Assembly: GCA_027382625.1 (NCBI GenBank)
Contig: JAJKFJ010023923.1
Span: 1-30,352, forward strand
Direction: 5' to 3'
DNA: 30,352 nucleotides
Origin: Tetmemena sp. SeJ-2015
Lineage: Eukaryota > Ciliophora > Spirotrichea > Sporadotrichida > Oxytrichidae
Made by a program: the position numbers and the translations under genes. Below the pieces are notes generated by a model. It was not told the origin of the DNA and made no database searches. It was given only the letters and a program-made list of their open reading frames with translations. Below are positions 9,869 to 20,442 of the stretch, one piece after another; within the stretch, counting starts at the first letter, position 1; every line of letters starts with the position of its first letter.

Positions 9869-12450
9869 TCATGATGATAACTGAGGCATGTTTTGATTAG
9901 ACTTCACCAAGTTTGGGTTAATATGAGTGGACGCCATAATTTATAGCTTAAACTCTTAATATCCTTTATATCTCTTATCCTTTTCTTGCAACCCTTGAAC
10001 TAATTACTCTTTATACTACTTCTAATTTTACAGAATTCTCTTGAGATTGCTCCTTTGATCTTGATCTCGAAGATGAGACTTGACTCTTTTCTCTATTACT
10101 TTCTCGTTGTTAACCATTTCTTGCGAAATTATCATGCTTCTATTCTAGTAGTTTTGTACATTTATTTGATTCTTCTAATCCATCTACGCCTTCTATTCTT
10201 CTCTTCTGAGTAGCATCATATTATTCTTCTCGGCTTCTTTCTATCTTTTCCACTCAATCAGATCAACCTTTTCATCTTTCTTTCTCTTAATTAGCCTTCT
10301 GGACTTATTCTGTCTCTCGCAATACCTTTACAAAGTTCCATATTGCTTTTACTGGTTTTCTTAGAAGAACAAGTTGCGCTTCTCTCTAACTTGCTGGTTT
10401 TAAGAATGGATTCGTTCTCTTTCCCTTTATAGGGCTTCCTGTTTTCTAATAGCAGCTCTTAGCATTTTTTCTTGATGCTCTTGAAGACGATAGGCAAGTT
10501 CATGTTCATCGTGTGATGCTTCTTAAGAAAAGAAATGTTGCCTTGTGCGAGATCTACTGTTCACTTACGTGTCTTCCTGGGAACTCTCTAAGTTTACACT
10601 ATCTCCTTAGCTCATGCATTAATATATCAATCAACTTAGTATAGTAAAGTTAAGGACTCATTACATGATTGAGTTTGTTCTACTGCATCTTCTCTAGTTT
10701 CTAAAAATACTCTTGGAGTTTGCCCTCTCTCTTTGCTTCTTCCTCAAGTTCTAGTATCTTTTTCCTATTGAGCACTTGCTCGATCTTTTCATTGCGCTTT
10801 TGACTTTTCCACTGCCACTCATCTCGTTTCGCCTTCTGCTCTTTTTCTATCTTCTTCTCTTTCTTAGCTGACTTTAGCCTGAAAAGTCTCTGTCTTTCGT
10901 CAACCGAAAGCTTTGAAAAGAACTCTCTGTTCTTAAACATATGCAAGTAGTCTTACATATATAAGATAAATGTGTTAATTAACAAAAGTCTACTTTGTTT
11001 TCTGAACCCTCTCCTTCTTGTTAGTTAGTCATGATTGATCGCTTTAAATTATTAAAGAAATAAAGTTATGCTTTTCGCTTTGTTGAATTAACGTAGGCTT
11101 CTTGATTTTTCTTGTCAAAAGTAAGATTTGAGCCTCCGTCTAAATGAGTCAAGTCAAAGATGTTGTTCCCCTAATTAATGCCGCCGCTAGCACCATATAA
11201 ATTTGCTGTCTATGCTCTCTGATTTGGAGGAATAAATATACAATCAATTATTCCCTAGAAAGTAAAGGAACTGAACTGTAGTTAAGATTAGTCACTGAGG
11301 CATTCATTTTCCCTGCATGAGGATAAACAGAAGCGCTTTGATCTCTAGTTAGGGACCCTTTGTGAGTTCGAGGTCTTGACCTGTTATTTTTATTGAAGCT
11401 GTACTAGAGCATATAACTGCCACCAGTTAAACCTCCTGTGTAGTTGTTGTTATTATTTTCCTCGCTTTCTTTTTACTTATCTTAATTTGAGGCGGCTGTG
11501 CTGTTCTGATAAACTAATATATAATGAGATAAAGAAAACTAATATAATAAAATAATTTCTTTGGTGAGAGTGAACTTACTCTTTGTTTTCTTAAGTTAAG
11601 TAATGCTTTCTTTAGGAATGAGTGATAGCGTGATCAAATTGGATTTGCTTTTCTTAGAAAGTGCATGCATGAACTCTTGTATCTGTCTCAGCTTAACTCT
11701 GCGTTTTTTGTCATAGTGCTCAAATCTGATTCTTGCTACAGCTTCGTTGTTTTCCTAGGCCATGAATTCTTGTAAAGTCCTAGAAGTATTTTAAACAATT
11801 CATGCTTTTGTAAGTTAATTGAATGAGAATAAAAAGCCCTAATTGCTTTATTTAAGTGAATAAATTGGCGTTTCACTATTTCAACTCTTATAATTATCTT
11901 TTCTTTTTATGATTGTGAAATTTCTAAGAAAAGTATTTGAAATATGTTCTTACCTTTGTTAGAGAGAGTGAGGGTCGATGTTGAGTATTTTGCAGATCTG
12001 CTGAAAATCCTCACTGAAGTATTTTTCCTGTCTAGCATTAATAAAACATATATAGAATATATAAGCAGGTTGCTGATAGAATCCCATTGAAGACCCGATG
12101 TTGATATTTTCTGAGTAAGCTTGGTTTTAAATGAACACCGAAGACTAGTTGTTTGAGTGATGATGCATGTTTAATTGCCTTTGCTAAGGCAAGTTGCTAT
12201 ATAAAAATACATAAATTCAAGTTTAATAGGAGACATAAAATTTATTTAAAGAGAAATGAGATGTATTTTATGTTTTTTTTTTGAAATTTAATTTCAAATT
12301 AATCTAATAGAGTTGTATTTTTTTTGTAAATAAGTTGCTAGGATGTTGATTTATATTAATATCAGGTGAAGAGTAGGAGTTATTGTTGATGTTATAGTTG
12401 GTGGTGGTGCTGTTATGATGAATCAGAGATGAGTTCTAAGCATTTCTCAT
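9869..12450 (-). CDS. Coiled-coil, Lys/Arg/Gln-rich protein, about 720 aa, three introns and one IES
   Basis: Starts at the ATG at 12450 (MRNAQNSSLIHHNSTTTNYN) and ends at the TGA at 9871-9869 after NPNLVKSNQNMPQLSS. Removing a 141-bp IES with a 9-bp pointer joins HPSNL to PQQRQLNMHH. Introns at 11780-11953, 11514-11579 and 10952-10983 are in phase. The N-terminal third is Asn/Ser/Gln-rich. A helical block follows (EDFQQICKILNIDPHS, then RIRFEHYDKKRRVKLRQIQE). The C-terminal half (from about 10940 down) is an almost unbroken charged coiled coil, for example KSAKKEKKIEKEQKAKRDEW and RAAIRKQEALQRERERIHSQ. This suggests a structural or cytoskeletal role; centrosomal or ciliary coiled-coil proteins look similar, but no specific family is visible. 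Two one-base steps occur (a GGG at 10579-10581 and near 11255). It is tandem with the next gene, 97 bp downstream of that gene's stop. Confidence 0.75.
10952..10983 (-). other. Spliceosomal intron, 32 nt
   Basis: GTTAAT...GTAAG on the minus strand. Splicing joins ENKVDF to YYLHMFKNREFF in frame, linking two coding blocks that otherwise look like separate genes. Confidence 0.6.
11514..11579 (-). other. Spliceosomal intron, 66 nt
   Basis: GTAAGT donor and TATTAG acceptor on the minus strand. Joins KKTK to YQNSTAASNQ in phase. Confidence 0.75.
11780..11953 (-). other. Spliceosomal intron, 174 nt
   Basis: GTAAGA donor and TTCTAG acceptor on the minus strand. Joins DPHSLQQ to RTLQEFMAQENN in phase. 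Confidence 0.7.
12191..12340. other. IES, 9-bp pointer AAGTTGCTA, 141 bp
   Basis: AAGTTGCTA at 12191-12199 and 12332-12340. Removing 141 bp restores the frame of the minus-strand gene. A chance 9-bp repeat exactly at the frame junction is unlikely. Confidence 0.85.
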
Positions 12451-12547
12451 TTTAATTTAGGATGATTAAAAAATAAATTAAATGCCCTCTAATTGACTCC
12501 CTACTTCTCTTTACAAGTGATATGCAATTAAAAGTTCATAGACATAA

Positions 12548-14029
12548 TCAAACGAAATTAACTGTGTAGAAATTGAGGTCCTTTGCCACTTGTGAGCCTG
12601 TTAACTCCAAGAATGCAAGTCCCATGTGATTCATTCTATTGAACATAGTCTCTGTCTCTGATTAGGTAATCCCACTGACTGCAGATGCTGCAGTTTCGTG
12701 GTCAACATGCTAAGTGAAGAACTTAGCGATTCAAATTATTAAATCTGTAATGATTATGATTTGAGCTCTAACTAAAGTAACCGCATCCATGTGATTCACA
12801 AACACTTGCAGTCCATCTTTACCCTGCCCAGATAGCAAAGGTGCCCTGTTATTTCGCAGACATTCCTAATATAATAAGGTGCTAATAATTTTGAAAAATT
12901 GGATTCCATATCAGTTTTGACTTCAATGAATGCAACTTCCACGTGATCTCCAGCTAAAACATCTAGTTGGAGTTTCTCAGAATATCCCTGATCTTTGTTC
13001 CAAAGCAAGTAGAAGTACGAGTGCAAGAAATACTCCACAACAGTCTTATTCACTGAATAACTCTGGGAATCTTGCATCACATTAATTATATAAAAATTAA
13101 AGCAGTAAGAGCTTTATGTGAAGATCTCCTTAGTTCTCAGCTTGGGCGATTATTCGCAGAATATCATAAAACACATAGATGAGTGAGTGATCTATCATTT
13201 TGTATTGATTTCTTAGGATTGGTGATATCAATGCCAATCATATTGAGTTACTTTTCAATATGAGATATTGCCTTGTCATCAGTGGCTAAATAGAATTGTG
13301 GCTATTTCATTTGAGTAAGATAGTCCTTGAACAGGTTTAGTACCTTCTTTCTAGTGAGATGCTACTATTTCAGATCTGAGAATATTTGCAGGCCCAAGAT
13401 GAATTCTCCAGCATTGCAATAAATATTGAATTCAAATTTCCATAAAGCATCTCCACCAGGAGTAGCTAAATAGTTTCCTTATACACGTCCATCCACTGTC
13501 TTGAATCCCGTCTCTAGCACTCTTGCTAACTTTATCCCGCCCGCAATATTTACTAGATCCTTAATGTCTTTCTCTGAAGCTCCCTCTCCTTCACTTTCCT
13601 AATCAAGTCATTAGGTTTCAAAACGAAAGATCAAGCCACTTACAAGTTTGATTTTTACTTAGGAGGGGTTACACCCTTGAACTATAAGATCATCCTCTTA
13701 TGAAATCTGAGAAGCAGTTTATGAAGGCTGCTAGAAGACAGGAGGCTCTAGAATTGATTAATACAGTCAGTAATCCTACTTCTACATTCGCAATCTGCCT
13801 CATAGTCACTTCCTAGTATTTATGTCATACCTTTCACAAAGATTGGCTAATCATCTATTTTAAGAGATTAGTTAGGATATCTTAAGAGTTACCATTGAAA
13901 GGAGTGATTGCATCTTGAATTGTATCATTCAACTTAAGAAATGAATAAGGCAAATTTATTTACCTCTTGACGAGACGCACAAACAGCTTAAAATATAATT
14001 AAGCAAGTCCAAATAGCAATGTTTTTCAT
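12548..14029 (-). CDS. Secreted or vesicular protein with N-terminal signal peptide
   Basis: Starts at the ATG at 14029 with MKNIAIWTCLIIFQAVCASR: a Lys, a hydrophobic core and a small-residue cleavage region, so a typical signal peptide. A 31-nt intron (13963-13933) follows. The mature part has a Cys cluster (DYEADCECRSRITDC, about 13795-13755), an acidic stretch, and a likely folded core (GNYLATPGGDALWKFEFNIY and FNIYCNAGEFILGLQIFSDL, about 13470-13370). The C-terminus (MFNRMNHMGLAFLELTGSQV) ends at the TGA at 12550-12548. Length is about 480 aa. Several one-base steps are needed, and the frame between 13180 and 12850 is ambiguous. No family recognised; entry into the secretory pathway is the only supported functional inference. 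The stop of the next upstream gene is 84 bp away. Confidence 0.6.
13933..13963 (-). other. Spliceosomal intron, 31 nt
   Basis: GTAAAT...TTAAG on the minus strand, directly after the signal peptide. Joins ASRQE to LNDTIQDAITPF in frame. Confidence 0.65.
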
Positions 14030-14112
14030 TTTAATTATTAAGAATATTAAATAATTTAAATTAAAGCCTCATTTCTATTTTTAATTATCACATTCCAAAA
14101 GACAGGACCTAT

Positions 14113-16300
14113 TCAAGCATCAAAAGCAATTTGGCCTTTAGAATTCTTTATTTTTTAGGAAGCTCCCTTCTCAATTAAAATTTTCTCTATCTCAGCTAGT
14201 CCTAATTATCTAGCATAATGAAGAGGTGTGTTTCCTTCATTATTCGTAGTGTCTAAGTCAATATCTCCAATACTTTTATCTTGAGATTTCAGTAGTTTTT
14301 TTGTGCGGGTTAATTTCCTATTTGAAAGTAGATATTCTATGATTGAGATCTAATTAAGCTAGACTGCTAAGTTAAGAATTCAAATTCTAATTTATAGACT
14401 TATTAATTAAGAAAGGTATTTCCTTGGCTGTCTCTGTATTCTAAATTTAAAGCTTTCTCTGCATTTTTCTTTTGGGAATCAAATAAGCTACTTATGAAAT
14501 TTGTCTTTTTTGGAGTAAGACTTTAACGAAGCAACATCAGGGCTAGATTAGTGTTCCCTTGCCTCATTTACAGCATTATAAGATCTTCTTTTCTGACTTA
14601 AGACTAAGTCTGATGTTCTTCTTAAGTCTAAGATAAGTCATTATTATGAGAATGTGGAAACTTACAATTGAGGAACTGAGTTCAATAGCCTAGAAAGCCT
14701 AAGAATATATTGAATGGGAAGATGGGAGAGGAAAGGAGTCTTCTACAGAGTTCTAATTTACAACTCTATCTAGAAATGATGAATTCAGTCTGATTATTGG
14801 AATGGCTTTTTTCATTTGATAAATCCTCAGATTTAAATTAAAATATAAAAAGATTATCTGTAGAGGATCTATCTCTTCGCAAATTCAATGTTTTTGTCTA
14901 AAATAATTATGAGCTGCTTATAATCTTACCTGATCTGAGACCATAGAATCTGAAACCCTCTGACTTAATGCTTCTAAATTTTCTATTCTTACTTCTAGAA
15001 TGCTCGAATTATAAGGAAAGTCATTAATTTGCATAGGCTCTTAGATTCGGTATACGAAAAAATATCCCAAAATTTTGTATACATCAGCATTGGAGCTATT
15101 AGAGTCTTCATCCATCATCTCAAAAATTTGAGCTGTTCTCTTGCTTTAACGATGACTCATTTAACTTTGTTTTCTACTCGATGACGAGCTATCAGACTCT
15201 TCATATCCATTTCCATGAGATGCCTTTCTCTTTCTTGTCTCTAATTAAATGAAAGCAATAAAAATCATAAATTTATGTCCTTCTCTGCTTTTAGTTTTTT
15301 CTTTTCACTAGCTCCTCTGGATCTATGGCCTCTGTATCAATACTATCGAGAAGCAAATCGCATCGTAAGTCCTCATAAAACTGTTGCTATTTCTCATCTT
15401 CAGTCATCGAAACCTTTCTCCTTGCCCTGTTTATTCCATATTCTTAAACTAATAACCGATTAATATATATTTAGCATTCTCTTACTATCCGCTCTTTGAG
15501 ATTCAATAGATCTCTCTTTACAGTAGGATCTTAATTCTCGAGAGTTTAAGATTTGCGACCTCCCTCTTCTTAATCAGACCCTAAAATATTTGAGCCTAGT
15601 CCACCTTCAAAGACATATTTACCAATCCTTCTCTTAAACATATAAAAAAACTTGTTGTTTCTATCTGCTTGATTAACTTCATTTTATTATCCGAGTAGAT
15701 CTAATGAAGATTTTAGTCTTTTTTAAGGATTTTCATATTTCAACTATAAGAAATTAGGATCTTTCAAACGTGTTAATGCACTATTTTAAAGTGAGTTAGG
15801 CCTCCGAATACGATTGTTCTGATGAGCTCTACGCTGAATCACAGTAATAAAATTTTATTTTATTATATGTGCACAGATACTTTGGTTTTCCTAGTAAGTC
15901 GAGGTTTCATGGCATCCAGTTCTCTTTATTAGACTTATTGTATGCGGTCTCTTTTTAAAAGCATCCTTCGTATTCTCTCAATTATATACTCGTGAAATCT
16001 ACTCCTCTTCTCAACCTACTGATTTGAAGGCCCTGTGATCTATATTCTTAAGCTTTCTCTTTCATTTTCCTCTTCCATATCAATTATGCGAGCAACTTCC
16101 TCCGTGATCTCGCATATTTCATTGAAATGTTGATGCACTTTAATGAATGTGATCCTTCTAAAAGCTCTTCTTAATTTGTTCCTTAGTTGATTCTTGTGTT
16201 GCAATTTGAAAAACTCGTATCCAGTCCCAGACTCCTCATCATTCATGAACATTAATTTATAGAGGAATTCATCACTCAGCCGAAGAGGATACCCATCCAT
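14113..16300 (-). CDS. Ankyrin-repeat protein, about 670 aa, three IESs and two introns
   Basis: Starts at 16300 with MDGYPLRLSDEFLYKLMFMN and ends at the TGA at 14115-14113. The C-terminal 170 residues hold ankyrin repeats. The last one, NEGNTPLHYARQLGLAEIEK, matches the family's G-TPLH-A---G consensus, and the one before (DSQGNTFLNLAVQLNQISII) appears only after a 35-bp IES is removed. A degenerate earlier repeat (QGNTNLALMLL) precedes them. The N-terminal two thirds are charged and basic, with a Ser/Arg tract (EESDSSSSSRKQSQ, about 15195-15160). Ankyrin repeats bind other proteins, so a scaffolding or regulatory role is likely; the rest of the protein gives no family. IES pointers are CACAG, TGTC and TTAAGAA. 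Introns lie at 14929-14898 and 14665-14628. One frame step remains near 14775. Confidence 0.8.
14372..14413. other. IES inside an ankyrin repeat, pointer TTAAGAA, 35 bp
   Basis: TTAAGAA at 14372-14378 and 14407-14413. Removing 35 bp fuses GNTFLN to LAVQLNQISIIEYLL, a textbook ankyrin helix pair. The protein family itself confirms the junction. Confidence 0.9.
14628..14665 (-). other. Spliceosomal intron, 38 nt
   Basis: GTAAGT donor and CTTAG acceptor on the minus strand. Joins IELSSSI to TQEEHQTQSQ in phase. Confidence 0.65.
14898..14929 (-). other. Spliceosomal intron, 32 nt
   Basis: GTAAGA donor and TTTTAG acceptor on the minus strand. Joins SDSMVSDQ to TKTLNLRRDR in phase. Confidence 0.65.
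15236..15279. other. IES, pointer TGTC, 40 bp
   Basis: TGTC at 15236-15239 and 15276-15279. Removal joins NQKQRRT to RKRKASHGNGYEE in frame on the minus strand. Confidence 0.75.
15840..15876. other. IES, pointer CACAG, 32 bp
   Basis: CACAG at 15840-15844 and 15872-15876. Removal joins RKTKVSV to IQRRAHQNNRIRR in frame. The inner part is almost pure A/T. Confidence 0.85.
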
Positions 16301-16695
16301 ATTAATGCAGTCATATTTTTGTGGAAAATCTTAATCTATAATACAGTTGCCCATTTATTAGAGAATTTATTTAATTTATTGCCTAAAATAGATGCATTAA
16401 ATAGTGTCTGTTAAGTTATCTATATTTTAATTAAGTTCATAAACATTCCACCAAGCATAGAACTATATAATATACACTTTTTCGTTGGAGCTCTCAGATT
16501 AATGAAAATTCTGTTCCTCGTTTATAATATGCATATGAAGAAGAAGTTTATTTAAATCATGATTCTTAGAAAAGGTCAAAAAAGGATAGTTTAACAATAA
16601 ACTTTAGTTATTTTATTAGCTTTAAAAAGGTTCAGATAGAAGGTTAAATAAAAATTTATCTGCATTTAATTTTCATCCACCCACTTGCCTTTTAT
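16301..16695. other. AT-rich spacer
   Basis: About 400 bp between the start of the ankyrin gene and the stop of the next tandem gene. I see no coding frame or motif. Confidence 0.5.
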
Positions 16696-17650
16696 TCACT
16701 CATCAATTTTAATAAAATTCTCGGCTATATAATTTTGATTGCATAATAAATTTAATTTATCAAAGAACTGCAATTTTTCATAATGCTTGTCGATTTCATA
16801 ATTTGCTTTAATGCTACTCTTAAGAAAAATGAGTGGGCTCTTTTATGATTCTTCCTTATCTAGTTTCAGTTGCTATTCTATTTCCATATCACTTACTTTT
16901 TAGCCAATTATTTAAGACAACTTGTTTATTTTCGATGACTTTTGTTTGATCTTTAAATATAATTCTAAATTGATCATTCTTATTTTTAGAGTGATCTAGT
17001 TTTTAATTAGTGAAGGCATCATAATTTTGGAAGCTTTACTTGAATGAGTATTGCGAAGAAGATATCTGAAGCGCTTAACCAAAAGTTAAAACTATAACAA
17101 TTAAAAAAAGGTATTGATAATAGTTTTGAGTAAGCTGATTTAAGGAGAATCATGGAGATTCCCAAGTGCTAAGCCGAGTATATTTAAGTTTGAAGTATTT
17201 TGAAATCTTTAGAGATAACTTGCTAGAATTAGTAGCTGATTTCTGCTATCTAATCTTGGTGGCTTTTTTCGAATTGCTTATTTACCTTCTCTTTAAATCA
17301 TAATTCTAAAAAGAAATAATTTGATTATGAATCTTAAACTACCAAGTACTTGTCGACAGTATAATCTCTGACAAATTCAAACATAGAATCGGAAGCAAAT
17401 ATATCTCTCGTTATCAAGGCTTTGATATTTTCAGGTAATTTACAAAGCTTTCTCCCAAATCTAGTTTTATCTGTCAATTCTCTAATCAGAAAATCGATAA
17501 TTCATGTCAAAAGTAAGATAAATTTAAGTAGTAACAAAAGACAAATTAAAAAAATACTCCCGAGTGAGTGTCTTTTCATCTTCTTAGTAAGAGAAAATTT
17601 ATTGATGATACATCATCCCCATTTTCCAGTTCTATAAGTTTAAATTTCAT
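16696..17650 (-). CDS. Hypothetical basic protein, several unresolved junctions
   Basis: Probable start at 17650 (MKFKLIELENGDDVSSINFL) and end at the TGA at 16698-16696 after NYIAENFIKIDE. Four clear coding blocks are visible: TRFGRKLCKLPENIKALITR (about 17460-17400); RDYTVDKYLVV; KLSLKISKYFKLKYTRLSTW (about 17220-17160); and LDHSKNKNDQFRIIFKDQTK to VVLNNWLK (about 16990-16900). The last block continues through a 19-nt intron into a Lys-rich C-terminus (LIFLKSSIKANYEIDKHYEK). The blocks lie in different frames, so IESs or small indels separate them; only the last junction is resolved. No family recognised. Confidence 0.45.
16878..16896 (-). other. Candidate 19-nt intron
   Basis: GTAAGTGATATGGAAATAG on the minus strand. 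Removal joins NNWLK to KQQLKLDKEE in frame, replacing a TGA two codons on. Very short, so a frame step from sequencing error is the rival explanation. Confidence 0.4.
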
Positions 17651-18263
17651 TTTTTCGCAGCTTAAGTCAGAATGTCACTATAATAGAAAAAGAAGCTAAA
17701 GATCGCTTATATAAATTTTTAGTAGAGAAAACATTAATAAATATAGGCCACAAGCCGACATTAAAAACCTTCATTTTTAATTTATCCCATAAATTATAAA
17801 TTATAGTTTTCACAGAATTTTGTCATTATAAATGGGTTAAATAAATCATTCCCTTGAACTAATCTTTAAAAGAAGTATCAATTATTTATTTTCTTTAATT
17901 CCATTATCATTTATAGTTTTATCTGGAGTTTGTGAAAACGAAGAAAACTATATGCTTGCAAGATGAGAGTCCTCATACCTTATTTTCATAAAGTTCTAAA
18001 TCTAGTTATATATATTTTCATATCGCAGTGGAATTTAGTCTACTTTTTTTAAATACTATCTTTTAATAGAATTTTTTACGATATTTAAGCATAAAAATTT
18101 ATTCAGCAATAACTTCGAAAAAAACTACTTAAAGGGGAGATTTTAATTCTTAATAAAAAGCCCTTCTAAATCTATTTCGTAATTTTATTGAAGAATAAAA
18201 GATTTAAAATTAAAATTTTCATCTTCAACTCAAAATTTAAAACTATTTCAATGTAAAAGTAAT
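17651..18263. other. AT-rich spacer
   Basis: About 600 bp, very AT-rich, with TGA in all frames. No feature seen. Confidence 0.5.
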
Positions 18264-20183
18264 TCAAATATTTTACAAGTAAATAAATTTAAATAACTAC
18301 TTTCGAGTTCGATTAGTAAATTACATTACTTGCTTAATCTTGTTCTTCTTGTGATATTTATCTCGGGGTTGTTCCTTGATTTACAAAGTCTATAACTAGA
18401 TTGAAGTTATCCTATGAGATTCTATGCAAATTATTCTCCTACTCCACATTTTTGCCTCCAAACCCTTTCTAATCCAACTTAATCTTTAGTGGGGATAATT
18501 AATACAAATAAATATTTCTCCCTCTTCGCTACTTAATTCTTAAGTAGTAGCATTATGAACCTACTTGAATTAAGGAAATCCTTCGAAAAACTTAAGATTA
18601 TAATTGTGCTCGAATCTTTCTTTAACCTTTGGGTTTGAAATGCAAGGGAGCTTCCCAAAGCTATTCACTAGCTCAAAGTCAGGGCTCTCAACGTATTGCT
18701 TCAACTTAGACAGGAAAATATTCCTCAGCTCTATTCTTTTCTCATATTTAGATTACATCTCTTCAAAAGTCTTCTAGAACATTATGAACATGTTCAAGTA
18801 AAGTAGGTTTAAAGGCTAATTATAAATTCTATGATAATTATGGATTTACAAATGCTTGCTGAAAGAATGCAGAGGGTCCTAAGATTCCTGCTTTTTATCT
18901 TCAAGAATTTATTCGAAAACTCATTCAAAATAACAAGAGAACGCTATAAGCAATTTAAAACGTTGCCGTCTGAAACTAGATTTTGAGGAGAGCATTTGAG
19001 TAAATTTTGATGAATGTAAGTGTGCAAAATTTTAAAACCTAGGCCTCTCTTAAAGTTTTAAATCTAATCTTTGGGGCTGTAGTAATCCGCGTCAGAAGCT
19101 CTAAATGGTTTAGCCAGTCCCTTTATTCCATTATATTTAATTTGTGTGTATAGCTCTAACTTTTCATCTTCGTAGAGTAATTTCTGCAGCTTAAGATAGT
19201 GTTGCCTTTCTTCTATCATGTAGGAATTTCTCCAATAATCACTCATATAATTTTTATAAGATCTTGAAATTTAAATCTAGTTCGAGGTATTTAAAATCAT
19301 GTCTTGGAAATTCGGGCTTCTATCTCTTTGGAATTTTGAACTTCTTTTTGTTTGCGTACTTATAGTTTAGCATAGCGTTGGCTAATTCACGGGAATTCAG
19401 CTCTCCACTCTAATTTTCTTGCCATCTTGCTCCGACATCCATCATAGTGGATTGAATGCTGTCCTTACAAAATAAGAAGAGAAATTCACTCTGAGTGGTA
19501 AAGCCAACAGTCTCAAGTATATTTTTATGATAAGCGGATATCTTCTCTTGAGCTTGTTTAGCCAAAAGAGATGGATGATCAACTTAAAATATTCGCAAAT
19601 AATGATTGTGCAGTAGTCTATTGTGTTTGAATTTAATGATCTTACTTGCTTGTGAATTCTTCTTATCTATAGAGGAGCTCAAACTATTTTTACCTTTAGA
19701 TCTTCTCTCTTCACTCCCATCCAAGCTCTTGGTAGTCGAAGCCCCTGCTTAAGAAAGTAGATTTAGAGTGGATGAAACTACTGAAATATTCCTGAGCCAT
19801 TTCTTCTTCCTAGCTATAGACTTAACTTTTTCGACAGCTTTCTATTGTAAAAATACTTGTTGTTTATGACAAAGATCATCTATTCTACTCTTATCAAATG
19901 TGTTTTAGAGCATATCAAAACCTGAGTTATCATAACTCATTAACATTTAAGTTTTCAATAATTTATAAACTCTACTTCTTTTTCAGATTCCTGTGTTTCA
20001 AATGACTTGAAGTTTTATTCATAGAGTTTTCCTATGGACTTTAGCTTCTCTCATTTTTATCACTAAACTCTTAATTCCCTTGGAATATAAACTTTTCTCG
20101 TTGCTGGTTGGTACTTGTGTTCACTACTCGAGGATGCTTTGCAGAAATCTTTTAGTTGACATTTATCCCTTAAAATCATTCAT
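18264..20183 (-). CDS. Hypothetical basic protein, about 600 aa
   Basis: Probable start at 20183 (MNDFKG). The Ser/Gln-rich N-terminus includes KHPRVVNTSTNQQREKFIFQ. The strongest block, about 235 codons without interruption from 19939 to 19230, begins MSYDNSGFDMLQNTFDKSRI and includes HNHYLRIFQVDHPSLLAKQA and FLFLFCKDSIQSTMMDVGAR. It continues as MSDYWRNSYMIEERQHYLKL, then KYEKRIELRNIFLSKLKQYV and FGKLPCISNPKVKERFEHNY near 18700-18600, and ends near 18300 after NFNLVIDFVNQGTTPRQISQ. Five one-base steps, mostly at homopolymers, link these blocks. The stop is unresolved: one frame gives a TGA at 18266-18264, while another runs on into AT-rich DNA. No family recognised. Confidence 0.55.
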
Positions 20184-20442
20184 ACTGTTAATAAAATTAA
20201 ATACTCCCTATCTTTTTATGGGAATTAGAGACTGATTTTACTTTCTAAGGGCTTACGGGCTAAGATTGTGAAACTATTTAGTTAATGTGTTCTTAAGCAA
20301 AAAATATTTAGCTTTCAAGATATAGCATTAGATAAAATGTTATGAAGGTTTTAAGTCTAATTTGCAGTTTAAGTGATCCTCTAAGGTTATTAGACCAAAT
20401 TTTTTGGAAGAGTAATCTAAATTAGAATATCAAAATTAAATC

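Noticed and set aside
15275..15463. Plus-strand frame over the ankyrin gene
   Set aside because: It begins at the edge of a proposed IES and is antisense to a continuous minus-strand coding block.
17422..17637. Plus-strand frame
   Set aside because: Antisense to minus-strand coding blocks of the gene at 16696-17650.
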